From UBA2882 sp045542735 (GTDB lineage: Bacteria; Bacillota; Clostridia; Lachnospirales; Lachnospiraceae): DNA of 35,669 nt. The stretch covers positions 1 to 35,669 of the forward strand of contig JAZQLQ010000010.1 in the NCBI GenBank assembly GCA_045542735.1, given 5' to 3'. Of this stretch, positions 1-7,559 are shown piece by piece. How positions within the stretch are numbered: the stretch's first letter is position 1; each line of letters starts with the position of its first letter. Below the pieces are notes generated by a model that did no database searches, had not been told where the DNA came from, and was given only the letters and a program-made list of their open reading frames with translations. The translations under genes were made by a program, and so were the position numbers.

Positions 1-885
1 ATTCTATCTATATTGTTACAAAAGGATATGGTTACAGCACCTTTTCTTGCGGAGCATTTTGAAGTGTCCAGAAGAACCATAAACAGGGATATTGAAGATT
101 TGTGTAAAGCAGGGATTCCGATTGCAACCAAGCAGGGGACAGGCGGCGGAATTTATATTATGGATAACTATAAAATCAGCAAGACTTTGGTTACAAATGC
201 TGAGATGCAGGATATTCTTGCAGGAACCCGTAGCCTTGACAGTGTGAATGGAACGAACCAATATAAGCAGTTGATGGAAAAACTGGAGGCTGGTTCTTCG
301 GATTTTCTTGTGGGAGAACAGTCGGTATTGATTGATCTTTCTTCTTGGTATAAGGAATCGCTAGCGCCAAAAATTCAGATTATCCGTAGTGCCATTAAGG
401 GGTGTCGCAAAATCACATTTTACTATTATGGACCATCAGGAGAATCTCAGAGAACTATAGAGCCGTACTATCTGGTGTTTCAGTGGTCTAACTGGTATGT
501 GTGGGGCTGGTGTGATACTCGAAAAGATTACAGGCTGTTTAAATTAAATCGTTTGGACGAGCTTGCAATGACGGAACATGTTTTTGAAAAACGTCCGCTG
601 GTGTTGCCGGATTTTACTTCGGTAGAAAAAGTTTTTTCCGGAGGAATTCCTGTAAAAGCACTTTTTGAGTCGGACTGTAAGTGGCGTCTGGTGGAAGAAT
701 TTGGAACGCACTGCTTTGAAGAGCAGGCTGATGGTAAGCTTTTATTTCAGACAGAGTACACGGACAAAGAAAATCTGATTACTTGGTTACTTGCCTTTAG
801 AAATAAAGTGATTTTATTAGAGCCTGAGGAGATACGCGTGGAGTTGTGCGCAGAGTTACAGAAGACCTTACAACAATACAAATAA
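1..885 (+). CDS. WYL-domain HTH transcriptional regulator (YafY type), 5' truncated
   Basis: Predicted DNA-binding regulator. The reading frame is open from base 1 and the first codons already read as helix-turn-helix (SILLQKDMVTAPFLAEHFEV, then SRRTINRDIEDL), so the true start lies upstream of the window; the TTG at 13 is unlikely to be the start. An HTH_11-type DNA-binding domain occupies the first ~55 residues. A WYL-type ligand-sensing domain follows in the second half (the stretch around TIEPYYLVFQWSNWYVWGW and the later RLFKLNRLDEL), with a C-terminal WCX-like region. WYL proteins commonly respond to nucleotides or nucleic-acid signals. Only 15 bases separate it from the next gene, so it probably heads and controls the four-gene operon that ends at the terminator near 3109. 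Family assignment is firm; ligand and target are unknown. Confidence 0.9.
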   Translation: MLSILLQKDMVTAPFLAEHFEVSRRTINRDIEDLCKAGIPIATKQGTGGGIYIMDNYKISKTLVTNAEMQDILAGTRSLDSVNGTNQYKQLMEKLEAGSSDFLVGEQSVLIDLSSWYKESLAPKIQIIRSAIKGCRKITFYYYGPSGESQRTIEPYYLVFQWSNWYVWGWCDTRKDYRLFKLNRLDELAMTEHVFEKRPLVLPDFTSVEKVFSGGIPVKALFESDCKWRLVEEFGTHCFEEQADGKLLFQTEYTDKENLITWLLAFRNKVILLEPEEIRVELCAELQKTLQQYK

Positions 886-900
886 AGGAGAAGAGTCAAA

Positions 901-1545
901 ATGAAGTATGCATGGATGGATGAATATCTGATGAATAAGACAGGTGTAACCAAGGATCTGAAAGAAGAGTGGAATTGGATTCGCTATATGATAGGCGGGA
1001 AAATGTTTGCTGCGATGTGTTTGGATGAAGCAAATGAGAATAAACCTGTTTATATCACTTTGAAACTGGAACCCTTGGATGGAGATTTTCTCAGGCAACA
1101 ATATGAAGATATTATTCCTGGATATTATATGAATAAAGTTCATTGGAATTCTATTAAGCCTGATGGTGAGGTGCCGGATGATTTGGTAATGGAAATGCTG
1201 GATAAATCCTATGCATTGGTGCTTCGCAGCTTTAGCAAAAAGCGTCAACAAGAAATTTTACTGACGACATATTGTGGCTTAGATTGTACGAATTGTGAGT
1301 ATAAAGAACCTTGCAATTGTCATGGCTGCGCGGCTACAAAAGGAATGCCTTTTCACGCAGAGGAAACGCCATGCCCGGTTGCGACATGTGTGATACAAAA
1401 GGGAATATCCTTTTGTGGAGAATGTAATGATTTCCCATGTCAATTACTGACTGATTATTCTAATGATACAGAGCATGGGGATAATCCGCCGGGAGCACGT
1501 ATTGTAGCTTGTAAGATGATTAAATGTTTGTTGGAAAAGAAATAG
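901..1545 (+). CDS. MmcQ/YjbR-like domain fused to a Cys-rich DUF3795 domain
   Basis: Two-domain protein of 214 residues. Residues ~1-115 match the MmcQ/YjbR fold (EWNWIRYMIGGKMFA, then LKLEP, IIPGYYMNKVHWNSI and PDDLVMEMLDKSY). Residues ~121-212 match DUF3795, with cysteines at 125, 129, 132, 138, 140, 143, 158, 163, 172, 175, 180, 204 and 209, beginning YCGLDCTNC. The cysteine pattern suggests metal or iron-sulfur binding, which is inference. YjbR proteins have a fold likened to DNA-binding proteins, and MmcQ is named from the mitomycin C cluster; neither domain has a settled biochemical role. The start has a good ribosome binding site (aaaggagaag). It is spaced 15 bases from the WYL regulator and 17 from the radical SAM gene, so it is almost certainly co-transcribed with both. 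Confidence 0.88.
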   Translation: MKYAWMDEYLMNKTGVTKDLKEEWNWIRYMIGGKMFAAMCLDEANENKPVYITLKLEPLDGDFLRQQYEDIIPGYYMNKVHWNSIKPDGEVPDDLVMEMLDKSYALVLRSFSKKRQQEILLTTYCGLDCTNCEYKEPCNCHGCAATKGMPFHAEETPCPVATCVIQKGISFCGECNDFPCQLLTDYSNDTEHGDNPPGARIVACKMIKCLLEKK

Positions 1546-1562
1546 AAGGATGTTGAAATACT

Positions 1563-2447
1563 ATGCATGAAATAGTTGCAAAGTCAATACTGAGTCCACA
1601 AAACGGAATGAATCTTTACAGGGGATGTCTTCATGGATGCATCTATTGTGATGCAAGGAGCACATGTTATCAGATGAATCATGAATTTGAGGATATTGCA
1701 GTTAAGATGAATGCACCTAAGCTTTTGGAAGAGACGCTGCGAAGAAAAAGAAAGCGTTGCATGATTGGAACCGGTGCTATGAGTGATCCGTATCTGCCGA
1801 TTGAAAAGGACCTTAAGCTAACCAGGAAATGTCTGGAAATTATCGATGAATATGAGTTCGGACTTGCGATTCAAACGAAATCAGATTTAATACTTCGTGA
1901 TTTGGACTTGTTAAAGAGTATTAACAGAAAAACAAAATGTGTAGTGCAAATAACCATGACTACTTATAAGGAAGAACTGTGTAAGATTCTAGAACCGGGG
2001 GTATGCACTACCAAGAAAAGATTTGAAATTTTGAAGATTATGCGGGATGAAGGAATTCCGACGATATGCTGGATGACGCCTATATTGCCATTTATAAATG
2101 ATACGGAAGAAAATATTCGCGGGCTTTTGGATTATTGCAAAGAGGCGAAAGTATATGGAATCCTATTGTTTGATGTAGGAGTTACCTTGCGGGAAGGCAA
2201 CAGGGAATATTTTTATCAACAATTGGATAAGTATTTTCCGGGGATGAAAGAGAAGTATATCAGAACCTTTGGGAATGCTTATGAGGTCCCATCGCCTAAT
2301 AACAGAGAATTGATGAAATTGGTTAAGGATGAGTGCGTGCGTAACGGAATTATTTGTGACAGCACCAAGCTTTTTTCTTACATGCATAAATTTGAGGACA
2401 AAGCTGCCGGAAAACAGATTACATTAGATGAACTTTTCAATAAATAA
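1563..2447 (+). CDS. SPL-family radical SAM protein
   Basis: Radical SAM enzyme of 294 residues. The [4Fe-4S]-binding motif C-x3-C-x2-C is visible at Cys22, Cys26 and Cys29 (YRGCLHGCIYCDAR). The N-terminal context (SILSPQNGMNLYRGC) and the following MIGTGAMSDPYLPIEK are typical of the group annotated as SPL family radical SAM, related to spore photoproduct lyase. The true lyase repairs UV dimers in spore DNA; this shorter relative need not have that activity. The start ATG at 1563 lies ~8 bases behind gaaggatg. It is flanked by the MmcQ/DUF3795 fusion and the GyrI-like gene with 17- and 20-base gaps. Family is sure; substrate is unknown. Confidence 0.9.
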   Translation: MHEIVAKSILSPQNGMNLYRGCLHGCIYCDARSTCYQMNHEFEDIAVKMNAPKLLEETLRRKRKRCMIGTGAMSDPYLPIEKDLKLTRKCLEIIDEYEFGLAIQTKSDLILRDLDLLKSINRKTKCVVQITMTTYKEELCKILEPGVCTTKKRFEILKIMRDEGIPTICWMTPILPFINDTEENIRGLLDYCKEAKVYGILLFDVGVTLREGNREYFYQQLDKYFPGMKEKYIRTFGNAYEVPSPNNRELMKLVKDECVRNGIICDSTKLFSYMHKFEDKAAGKQITLDELFNK

Positions 2448-2467
2448 AGCAATGGGAGATTAAAGGA

Positions 2468-3103
2468 ATGGCGTACGATTTCAAAAAAGATTCAAAAGAG
2501 TTTTATAGGTCAAAGAATAAATCTGAAATTGTGAATGTACCGAAGGCAAACTACATTGCAGTCAGGGGAAGTGGTGATCCTAATGAAGAAGGCGGAGCAT
2601 ATCAACAGGCAATCAGTGTCTTATATGCGGTAGCGTATACCTTGAAAATGAGCTATAAAACCGATTATATAATAGAAGGCTTTTATGAATATGTGGTTCC
2701 ACCGCTGGAAGGGTTTTGGTGGCAGGAAAATGTTTCCGGTGTGGATTATTGCGATAAGTCTGCATTTCACTGGATTTCTGTTATTAGGATACCTGATTTT
2801 ATAACCGAAAAGGATTTTGATTGGGCAGTGAAAACGGCAACGAATAAGAAAAAAATAGATTGTTCTTCAGCAGAGTTCATAACTGTTGAGGAAGGGTTAT
2901 GCGTCCAAATAATGCATATCGGTCCGTTTGATGAAGAACCAAAGAGCGTTGCCATCATGGATGAATTTCTTGAAGCAAACGGTTATGTGAATGATATAAA
3001 TGCAGAGCGGTTTCACCATGAAATTTATTTGTCTGATGCAAGGAAGGTTCCGGCAGATAAGTGGAAGACAATCATAAGGCATCCGATTAAGGAAGCTGAA
3101 TAA
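2468..3103 (+). CDS. GyrI-like small-molecule-binding domain protein
   Basis: Protein of 211 residues of the GyrI-like/SbmC superfamily, which binds small molecules in stand-alone proteins or as the effector domain of transcription factors. Recognisable stretches are the N-terminal KDSKEFYRSKNKSEIVNVPK, then NYIAVRGSGDPNEEGGAYQQ, and the later PPLEGFWWQ and QIMHIGPFDEEPKS. No HTH is fused, so it is a free-standing binding protein. The classical GyrI of E. coli protects gyrase from inhibitors and lowers mitomycin C toxicity; that function cannot be assumed here. It is the last gene of the operon, followed six bases on by a terminator hairpin. Confidence 0.88.
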   Translation: MAYDFKKDSKEFYRSKNKSEIVNVPKANYIAVRGSGDPNEEGGAYQQAISVLYAVAYTLKMSYKTDYIIEGFYEYVVPPLEGFWWQENVSGVDYCDKSAFHWISVIRIPDFITEKDFDWAVKTATNKKKIDCSSAEFITVEEGLCVQIMHIGPFDEEPKSVAIMDEFLEANGYVNDINAERFHHEIYLSDARKVPADKWKTIIRHPIKEAE

Positions 3104-3108
3104 AAGGG

Positions 3109-3147
3109 AGTCCTAGGCAGGGAAAATACTGCATAGGACTTTTTTTG
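3109..3147 (+). terminator. Rho-independent terminator of the WYL/radical SAM operon
   Basis: Outer arms AGTCCTA (3109-3115) and TAGGACT (3134-3140) pair perfectly. An inner GCAG/CTGC stem follows across a single mismatch, and a run of seven to eight T begins at the end of the stem. Confidence 0.88.
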
Positions 3148-3178
3148 ATTACCCATTTATCTAGTGACACGCAGTTCA

Positions 3179-3207
3179 TTGCCTTCACTCATCCCCCATG
3201 CTATAAT
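3179..3207 (+). promoter_or_regulatory. Sigma-A-type promoter for the 3232 gene
   Basis: TTGCCT at 3179-3184, a 17-base spacer, and a perfect TATAAT at 3202-3207, 25 bases ahead of the start codon. Confidence 0.75.
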
Positions 3208-3231
3208 TGAAAAAAACATTGGAGAGATGAA

Positions 3232-3888
3232 ATGAAAAAGAAAGCAACCAATGGCTTAGGAACGAAATTTATTCTTATAGTCGTATTCTTAGCAGGCCTA
3301 TTCATGTTTTGCAATATCTTCATGTGTTTTGAAGAAACAGAAGAGATTGAAGGTATTGTTGAGCACACATATACAGGTCGTTCTTATAATAGTGTGACAA
3401 AACATAGTAGCAAAGGTGCTCCTATGTGTAGAGTGGTCTGGTACGATAAAGATGGTGAAAAGGTCATTTACGGAATGCCGGATGATAGAGGGTATGAAGT
3501 TGGAGATTCCTATTTTTTGGAGGTTGATGTAGAGACGAATCGGATACCGAAGCGCTCTGTGGGAGAGGGCGTGGTAGCTGCGATTATCGGGTTCCTTACT
3601 TGCGCAAGTTGCATTATTATCTGGAGGGTAAAATTTGGCACCAAAAAGCAGAAAGAAGACAATCAACAAAATGAGTTAAGTTCAATTGAGAGAAAAAGAA
3701 GAGAGGTATATAACCTACAGGATTATCAGCCTATTATCAAATGCTCCATTTGTAATGGTGAGCAGGTGGCCGGCTTTAAGGACAGAAAGACCGGACAGTT
3801 TACAGAAATTATGTTGATCCAAAATGATAAGGATTTAGAGAGCTTTAAGGAACGATATGGTTTGGAGGAAGTGAAAAAGGAATATTAG
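3232..3888 (+). CDS. Two-helix membrane protein with a Lachnospiraceae-type C-terminal module
   Basis: Protein of 218 residues with unknown function. A first membrane helix spans ~10-31 and a second ~109-131, leaving an ~75-residue outer segment (EGIVEHTYTGRSYN, later CRVVWYDKDGEKVIYG) that resembles DUF3592-type beta domains. The cytoplasmic C-terminus (~165-218) reads IIKCSICNGEQVAGFKDRKT followed by GQFTEIMLI and a NDKDLESFKERYGL helix. This module also occurs in many short Lachnospiraceae proteins, sometimes misannotated as aspartate dehydrogenase. It has its own promoter at 3179 and a GGAGAG ribosome binding site. The AraC gene starts 11 bases later and is likely in the same transcript. 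Confidence 0.75.
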   Translation: MKKKATNGLGTKFILIVVFLAGLFMFCNIFMCFEETEEIEGIVEHTYTGRSYNSVTKHSSKGAPMCRVVWYDKDGEKVIYGMPDDRGYEVGDSYFLEVDVETNRIPKRSVGEGVVAAIIGFLTCASCIIIWRVKFGTKKQKEDNQQNELSSIERKRREVYNLQDYQPIIKCSICNGEQVAGFKDRKTGQFTEIMLIQNDKDLESFKERYGLEEVKKEY

Positions 3889-3899
3889 GGGGATAAGAA

Positions 3900-4859
3900 A
3901 TGGAATTATTTACAAGGAGTCATGATCCTAATTGGGAACGTATTCTTCATATTATGGTATGTAAGTGCAAGGGTATACCGGATGATATCAATGATAAGGA
4001 TACATACAAAATTTTTGCGTTGGATAAGGGAACGGTTTCTTATCAAAAAGGAAGAATAAAAAAAGTTGTTTCAGCACCTGCCGTTTTTATGCTGACCAAC
4101 GAAGAGATTTCGATTGTGCCGGGGAAAAACGTAGAGAGTACTACTGTTTTTTTAAAAACAACAGAGATTCGAGAGGAATTTACACCAGAGCGTATCCGTT
4201 CAGGTGAGTTTGAAAAGGACTTAGGCAAAACCATTTATCAGGATTATTTGTTGGTTAAGCCTTTTGATATAGAGCCGGGAGCACCGGAAACTATACTGGT
4301 GCCGGGAATTTCTGCATATGAAAAAATATCTAAAATCATACAACAAATGGATGAACAACTAAGAGGGCAGAGAGATGGATATTGGCCCTGCCGAAGCAGA
4401 TCTTATCTGATTGAATTGTTAAGTTTCATCAGTTATGTTTGTGCCGGTCCGGGAATTTATGTTGTGAAGGATGAGCAGGAAGATACAAAAGCAATCAGTG
4501 AATTGTGCATGATGTATGCAGGCGGAAATCATAAGATAGAAGATGAAACTGTAGGTGAAATTATACAGTACTTAAGTGAGCATATTGGAGATAAGGTAAC
4601 GCTGGAAGATATCATGAAGAAATTCTCGGTCAACCGCAATCGGTTAAATGATATGTTTATGAAAGAGACTTCTATGACGTGCCTGAATTATTTTGCCAAG
4701 ATGCGGATTAATCTGGCGCAGATTATGTTGGCAGAGACAGAGTTGCAGATAGGAGAAATTGCATCCAGAGTGGGTTATGGGGATTCCAATTATTTTATTA
4801 AGGTATTTAAAAAGATTACCGGAATGACTCCTTCCAAATATCGAGAAAACTTTTCGTAA
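3900..4859 (+). CDS. AraC family transcriptional regulator
   Basis: Transcription factor of 319 residues. The C-terminal ~100 residues form the double helix-turn-helix typical of the family: the first HTH around VTLEDIMKKFSVNRNRLNDM and the second around QIGEIASRVGYGDSNYFIKV, ending FKKITGMTPSKYREN. The N-terminal ~200 residues should be a cupin-like sensing domain, although no ligand motif is recognisable. The ribosome binding site is GGGGGATA. Downstream lies a strong terminator (4866-4914), so it does not simply run into the PEBP gene. Targets are unknown; the adjacent PEBP gene is the nearest candidate. Confidence 0.93.
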   Translation: MELFTRSHDPNWERILHIMVCKCKGIPDDINDKDTYKIFALDKGTVSYQKGRIKKVVSAPAVFMLTNEEISIVPGKNVESTTVFLKTTEIREEFTPERIRSGEFEKDLGKTIYQDYLLVKPFDIEPGAPETILVPGISAYEKISKIIQQMDEQLRGQRDGYWPCRSRSYLIELLSFISYVCAGPGIYVVKDEQEDTKAISELCMMYAGGNHKIEDETVGEIIQYLSEHIGDKVTLEDIMKKFSVNRNRLNDMFMKETSMTCLNYFAKMRINLAQIMLAETELQIGEIASRVGYGDSNYFIKVFKKITGMTPSKYRENFS

Positions 4860-4865
4860 TGATTA

Positions 4866-4914
4866 GAAAAATTTGTGCGAATCCTGCTGTTTTTCGTGCA
4901 AATTTTTCTTTTTT
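4866..4914 (+). terminator. Strong terminator after the AraC gene
   Basis: Arms 4866-4881 and 4893-4908 pair over 16 bp (14 Watson-Crick, two G-T), with an 11-base loop and six T at 4909-4914. A possible ATG at 4859 would put this hairpin inside the next coding region, which supports the later start at 4979. Confidence 0.85.
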
Positions 4915-4923
4915 AATTGAAAT

Positions 4924-4942
4924 GATAATGATATTCTATTCC
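4924..4942 (+). promoter_or_regulatory. Possible Fur-like box over an extended -10
   Basis: GATAATGATATTCTATTCC matches 14 of 19 positions of the classical Fur consensus. It overlaps an extended -10 (TGA then TATTCT, 4929-4937). The region is AT-rich and the right half is poor, so this is tentative. Confidence 0.3.
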
Positions 4943-4978
4943 TATAACAAGGCACACGTTGCAGGAGGGGATAAAAGT

Positions 4979-5680
4979 ATGATGAAACTTAGAAAAAAAG
5001 CATTCATTATCATGATGCTGTTAAGCGTTTTGGCTTTCACATTCATTGGTTGCGGTAAAGTAGAAGAAGGTGTTGATACCGCAGATGATCAAATTGTAGC
5101 GGAAGAAGAGACTGTGAAACAAGAGACTGTAGCTGAGGAAGCGGAACAAGAAGCAACCGAAGAAGACAGTGAGCCACAGACGACGAATCCACAAAGAGGT
5201 AAAAGGAAAAAGGTAGATATTAACGACTACGACTTTGCTACTTTTACTATCACATCAGAAGATCTTCATGATGGAGTTTGGGATTCGGTTATTACCAATA
5301 CGGAAAACGGGTCCAATGTGTCTCCGCAGCTTTCTTGGGAACCGGTGGAAGGTGCAGAGTGTTATGTGGTATATATGATTGATACCATGGCAGCAAATTG
5401 GGTACATTGGATGTCCAATAATGTAACAGAAACAGAACTTCCCCAAGGTTGGGCACCGGCGGAAGAATATGTTGGTCCTTATCCTCCGGATGGTACTCAC
5501 ACCTACGAAATTTATGTAGTTGCGTTACAACAACCGGTAGAGCAGCTCAATGGAAAACTGGATACCCGTAACCAAGGGGTTATAGAAGATATCGTTGCGA
5601 TGGACGTTTTACCGGATGGAACGACAGGAAACCTTTTAGGATACGGACATATTGTGGGAACTTATACACATGGAGATTAA
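4979..5680 (+). CDS. PEBP (YbhB/YbcL, Raf kinase inhibitor-like) lipoprotein
   Basis: Predicted exported lipoprotein of 233 residues. The N-terminus is a lipoprotein signal (MMKLRKK, hydrophobic core, then FIGC with Cys25 as the lipidation site). An acidic Glu-rich linker follows to ~residue 80. The rest is a YbhB-like PEBP fold: ITSEDLHDGVWDSVITN, then NVSPQLSWEPVEGAECY, VHWMSNNV and YVGPYPPDGTHTYEIYVVAL. Such proteins bind small anions or phosphorylated headgroups, but bacterial roles are poorly known. The start was chosen at 4979 because aggagggg lies eight bases upstream and because the in-frame ATG at 4859 has no ribosome binding site and precedes a terminator. Its end overlaps the next gene by 11 bases. 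Confidence 0.88.
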   Translation: MMKLRKKAFIIMMLLSVLAFTFIGCGKVEEGVDTADDQIVAEEETVKQETVAEEAEQEATEEDSEPQTTNPQRGKRKKVDINDYDFATFTITSEDLHDGVWDSVITNTENGSNVSPQLSWEPVEGAECYVVYMIDTMAANWVHWMSNNVTETELPQGWAPAEEYVGPYPPDGTHTYEIYVVALQQPVEQLNGKLDTRNQGVIEDIVAMDVLPDGTTGNLLGYGHIVGTYTHGD

Positions 5681-6182
5681 AAATAGATTAACTGCAAGAC
5701 AAAAAGGAAGAATCATTAGCTTGGCGATCATTGTTATGTATTTATTCTACGGTGTGCTTGCCTATGTTTGGGAAGTCAGGATGAAAACACCGGATATTGC
5801 GTATATAGACAGCATGCCGGTTGATGGTTCGGAAATGGCACCGATTGCCAATCTGATGATTATGGGAACCAACGGATTTCTTGATTTCTTAGGCATGGTG
5901 CTATCAATTATGGCAATTTTTATGATTTCGGTATTATTACTGGTACCTTGGCGGCTGATTGCAATCAGAAAACACTCTGTAATAGCAGAGTTGGAAAAGA
6001 AGGTAGCAAAATATTTGTTGATCGGATTTGTTGTACTTTCACTTGTGATTAGTGTGATTTTATTACGATTTACCAATCTGATATTTATTTTAATCCTAAC
6101 GGCAATACCCGCTTTCTTTATATGGCTACTGGGAGTATGGCCATTGCGAAAAAATACTAGAAGCAACAATAACTGTCCATAA
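5670..6182 (+). CDS. Small membrane protein with four predicted helices
   Basis: Protein of 170 residues with no family I recognise. Hydrophobic segments lie at about 17-34, 72-95, 115-132 and 137-157, with a basic N-terminus (MEIKNRLTARQKGR) and a basic C-terminal tail. The first outer loop (~35-71) is polar. The ATG at 5670 overlaps the PEBP gene by 11 bases, which suggests translational coupling; no good Shine-Dalgarno is seen, and a TTG at 5652 is an alternative start. Being coupled to the PEBP lipoprotein hints at a shared envelope role. Confidence 0.7.
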   Translation: MEIKNRLTARQKGRIISLAIIVMYLFYGVLAYVWEVRMKTPDIAYIDSMPVDGSEMAPIANLMIMGTNGFLDFLGMVLSIMAIFMISVLLLVPWRLIAIRKHSVIAELEKKVAKYLLIGFVVLSLVISVILLRFTNLIFILILTAIPAFFIWLLGVWPLRKNTRSNNNCP

Positions 6183-6216
6183 GTTTAAATAGTATGATTT
6201 ACTGTCTATACAAATC

Positions 6217-6245
6217 TTGCGCAAATACAATGATTGTGTTACGAT
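6217..6245 (+). promoter_or_regulatory. Promoter for sstT
   Basis: TTGCGC at 6217-6222, a 17-base spacer, and TACGAT at 6240-6245. Transcription would start close to 6252, directly at the foot of the following hairpin. Confidence 0.55.
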
Positions 6246-6254
6246 AATTAGGAA

Positions 6255-6289
6255 ATGTCGCACTTAAGCCGTGTGCTTGGGTGCGACAT
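6255..6289 (+). promoter_or_regulatory. 15-bp hairpin in the sstT 5' leader
   Basis: Arms 6255-6269 and 6275-6289 pair along 15 bp (two G-T), with loop CGTGT and AATTTTTA after it. It could terminate transcription from upstream, attenuate sstT, or protect the 5' end of its mRNA. The trailing T tract is short for an efficient terminator. Confidence 0.7.
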
Positions 6290-6317
6290 AATTTTTACAC
6301 AAAATAGAGAGGTTCAT

Positions 6318-7541
6318 ATGAAAAAAGTATTAGCAATGTATACCCAATCACCATTAATTCTTCGTATCGCTATTGGATTAGTCATTGGTATCTGCTTGGG
6401 TATTTGGGTTCCGGCAGCATCTTTTGTAACAGTATTTGGCGAGATTTTTGTGGGAGCTTTAAAAAGTATTGCCCCCATTCTTGTATTTGTATTAGTTGTA
6501 GCGGCACTTGCCAATGCCGGTCAAAATATTGGCAAGCGTTTTAGAACAGTAGTATTACTCTATATGTTAAGTACCTTTTTAGCAGCTGTAGTAGCGGTTA
6601 TCGGAAGTTTTATATTCCGCGTGACAATTCCGCTTGCAGAGGCAGCAGAGCAGACAGCACCGGCAGGACTTGGTGAGGTGTTCCGTACCTTGTTGAATAA
6701 CATGGTCATGAATCCGGTATCGGCTGTCATGAATGCCAATTATGTCGGTATTTTGACATGGTCAGTAGTGATTGGTTTGGCACTTCGCGGTGTGGCAAGT
6801 GATGAGACCAAAAAAGTATTTAATGACATTTCTTCTGCAGTATCCAAAGCAGTTGGTTGGATTATCCAGCTTGCTCCTTTCGGTATTATGGGATTGGTAT
6901 ATTCATCTGTCAGTGAATATGGTATTGAGATTTTTACACAGTACGGAAAGCTGCTTGCATTGTTAGTTGGATGTATGCTTGCGGTTGCATTGATTGTGGA
7001 TCCGCTGGTTGTGGCAATTGCACTTCGCCGCAATCCTTATCCGTTGGTATTTAAGTGTTTTAAAGAATCAGGAATTACAGCATTCTTTACAAGAAGTTCT
7101 GCAGCCAATATTCCGGTTAATATGAAGCTTTGTGAGAAATTGGGGCTTGATAAAGAGCATTACAGCGTATCAATTCCGCTTGGTGCAACCATCAACATGG
7201 ACGGTGCGGCAATTACCATTACGGTTATGGCATTGACTGCTGCATTTTCACAAGGGATTGAGATAAATTTCTTCCTTGCTATTATTTTGAGTGTAGTGGC
7301 AACTCTTGGTGCATGCGGAGCATCCGGTGTGGCCGGCGGTTCCTTACTTTTGATTCCTATGGCATGTTCCTTGCTGGGTGTAAATGCAGATATTGCAATG
7401 CAGATGGTTGGCGTTGGATTTATCATTGGTGTAGTACAGGATTCTTTGGAAACCGCCATCAATTCATCCGGTGATGTTATTTTCTGTGCAACTGCAGAAT
7501 ATTTAGAGTGGAAAAAAGAGGGGAAAGAAATAAAGTTTTAG
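6318..7541 (+). CDS. sstT: Serine/threonine:sodium symporter SstT
   Basis: Membrane symporter of 407 residues in the dicarboxylate/amino acid:cation symporter family. It is predicted to import serine and threonine with sodium. The N-terminus (PLILRIAIGLVIGICLGIWV), the serine-rich re-entrant loop TRSSAANIPVNMKLCEKLGL, the substrate/sodium segment SIPLGATINMDGAAITITV and the late MVGVGFIIGVVQDSLETAIN agree with SstT and its usual length. The start at 6318 is preceded by agagagg; the frame extends upstream to 6255 only by running through the leader hairpin. The next gene, a chemoreceptor, follows after 18 bases and is probably co-transcribed. Confidence 0.92.
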   Translation: MKKVLAMYTQSPLILRIAIGLVIGICLGIWVPAASFVTVFGEIFVGALKSIAPILVFVLVVAALANAGQNIGKRFRTVVLLYMLSTFLAAVVAVIGSFIFRVTIPLAEAAEQTAPAGLGEVFRTLLNNMVMNPVSAVMNANYVGILTWSVVIGLALRGVASDETKKVFNDISSAVSKAVGWIIQLAPFGIMGLVYSSVSEYGIEIFTQYGKLLALLVGCMLAVALIVDPLVVAIALRRNPYPLVFKCFKESGITAFFTRSSAANIPVNMKLCEKLGLDKEHYSVSIPLGATINMDGAAITITVMALTAAFSQGIEINFFLAIILSVVATLGACGASGVAGGSLLLIPMACSLLGVNADIAMQMVGVGFIIGVVQDSLETAINSSGDVIFCATAEYLEWKKEGKEIKF

Positions 7542-7559
7542 TCTAAAGGGGGATGTCCG

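Noticed and set aside
4859..4978. Upstream ATG start for the PEBP gene overlapping the AraC stop
   Set aside because: No ribosome binding site, and the extension would contain a strong terminator; the lipoprotein signal starts properly at 4979.
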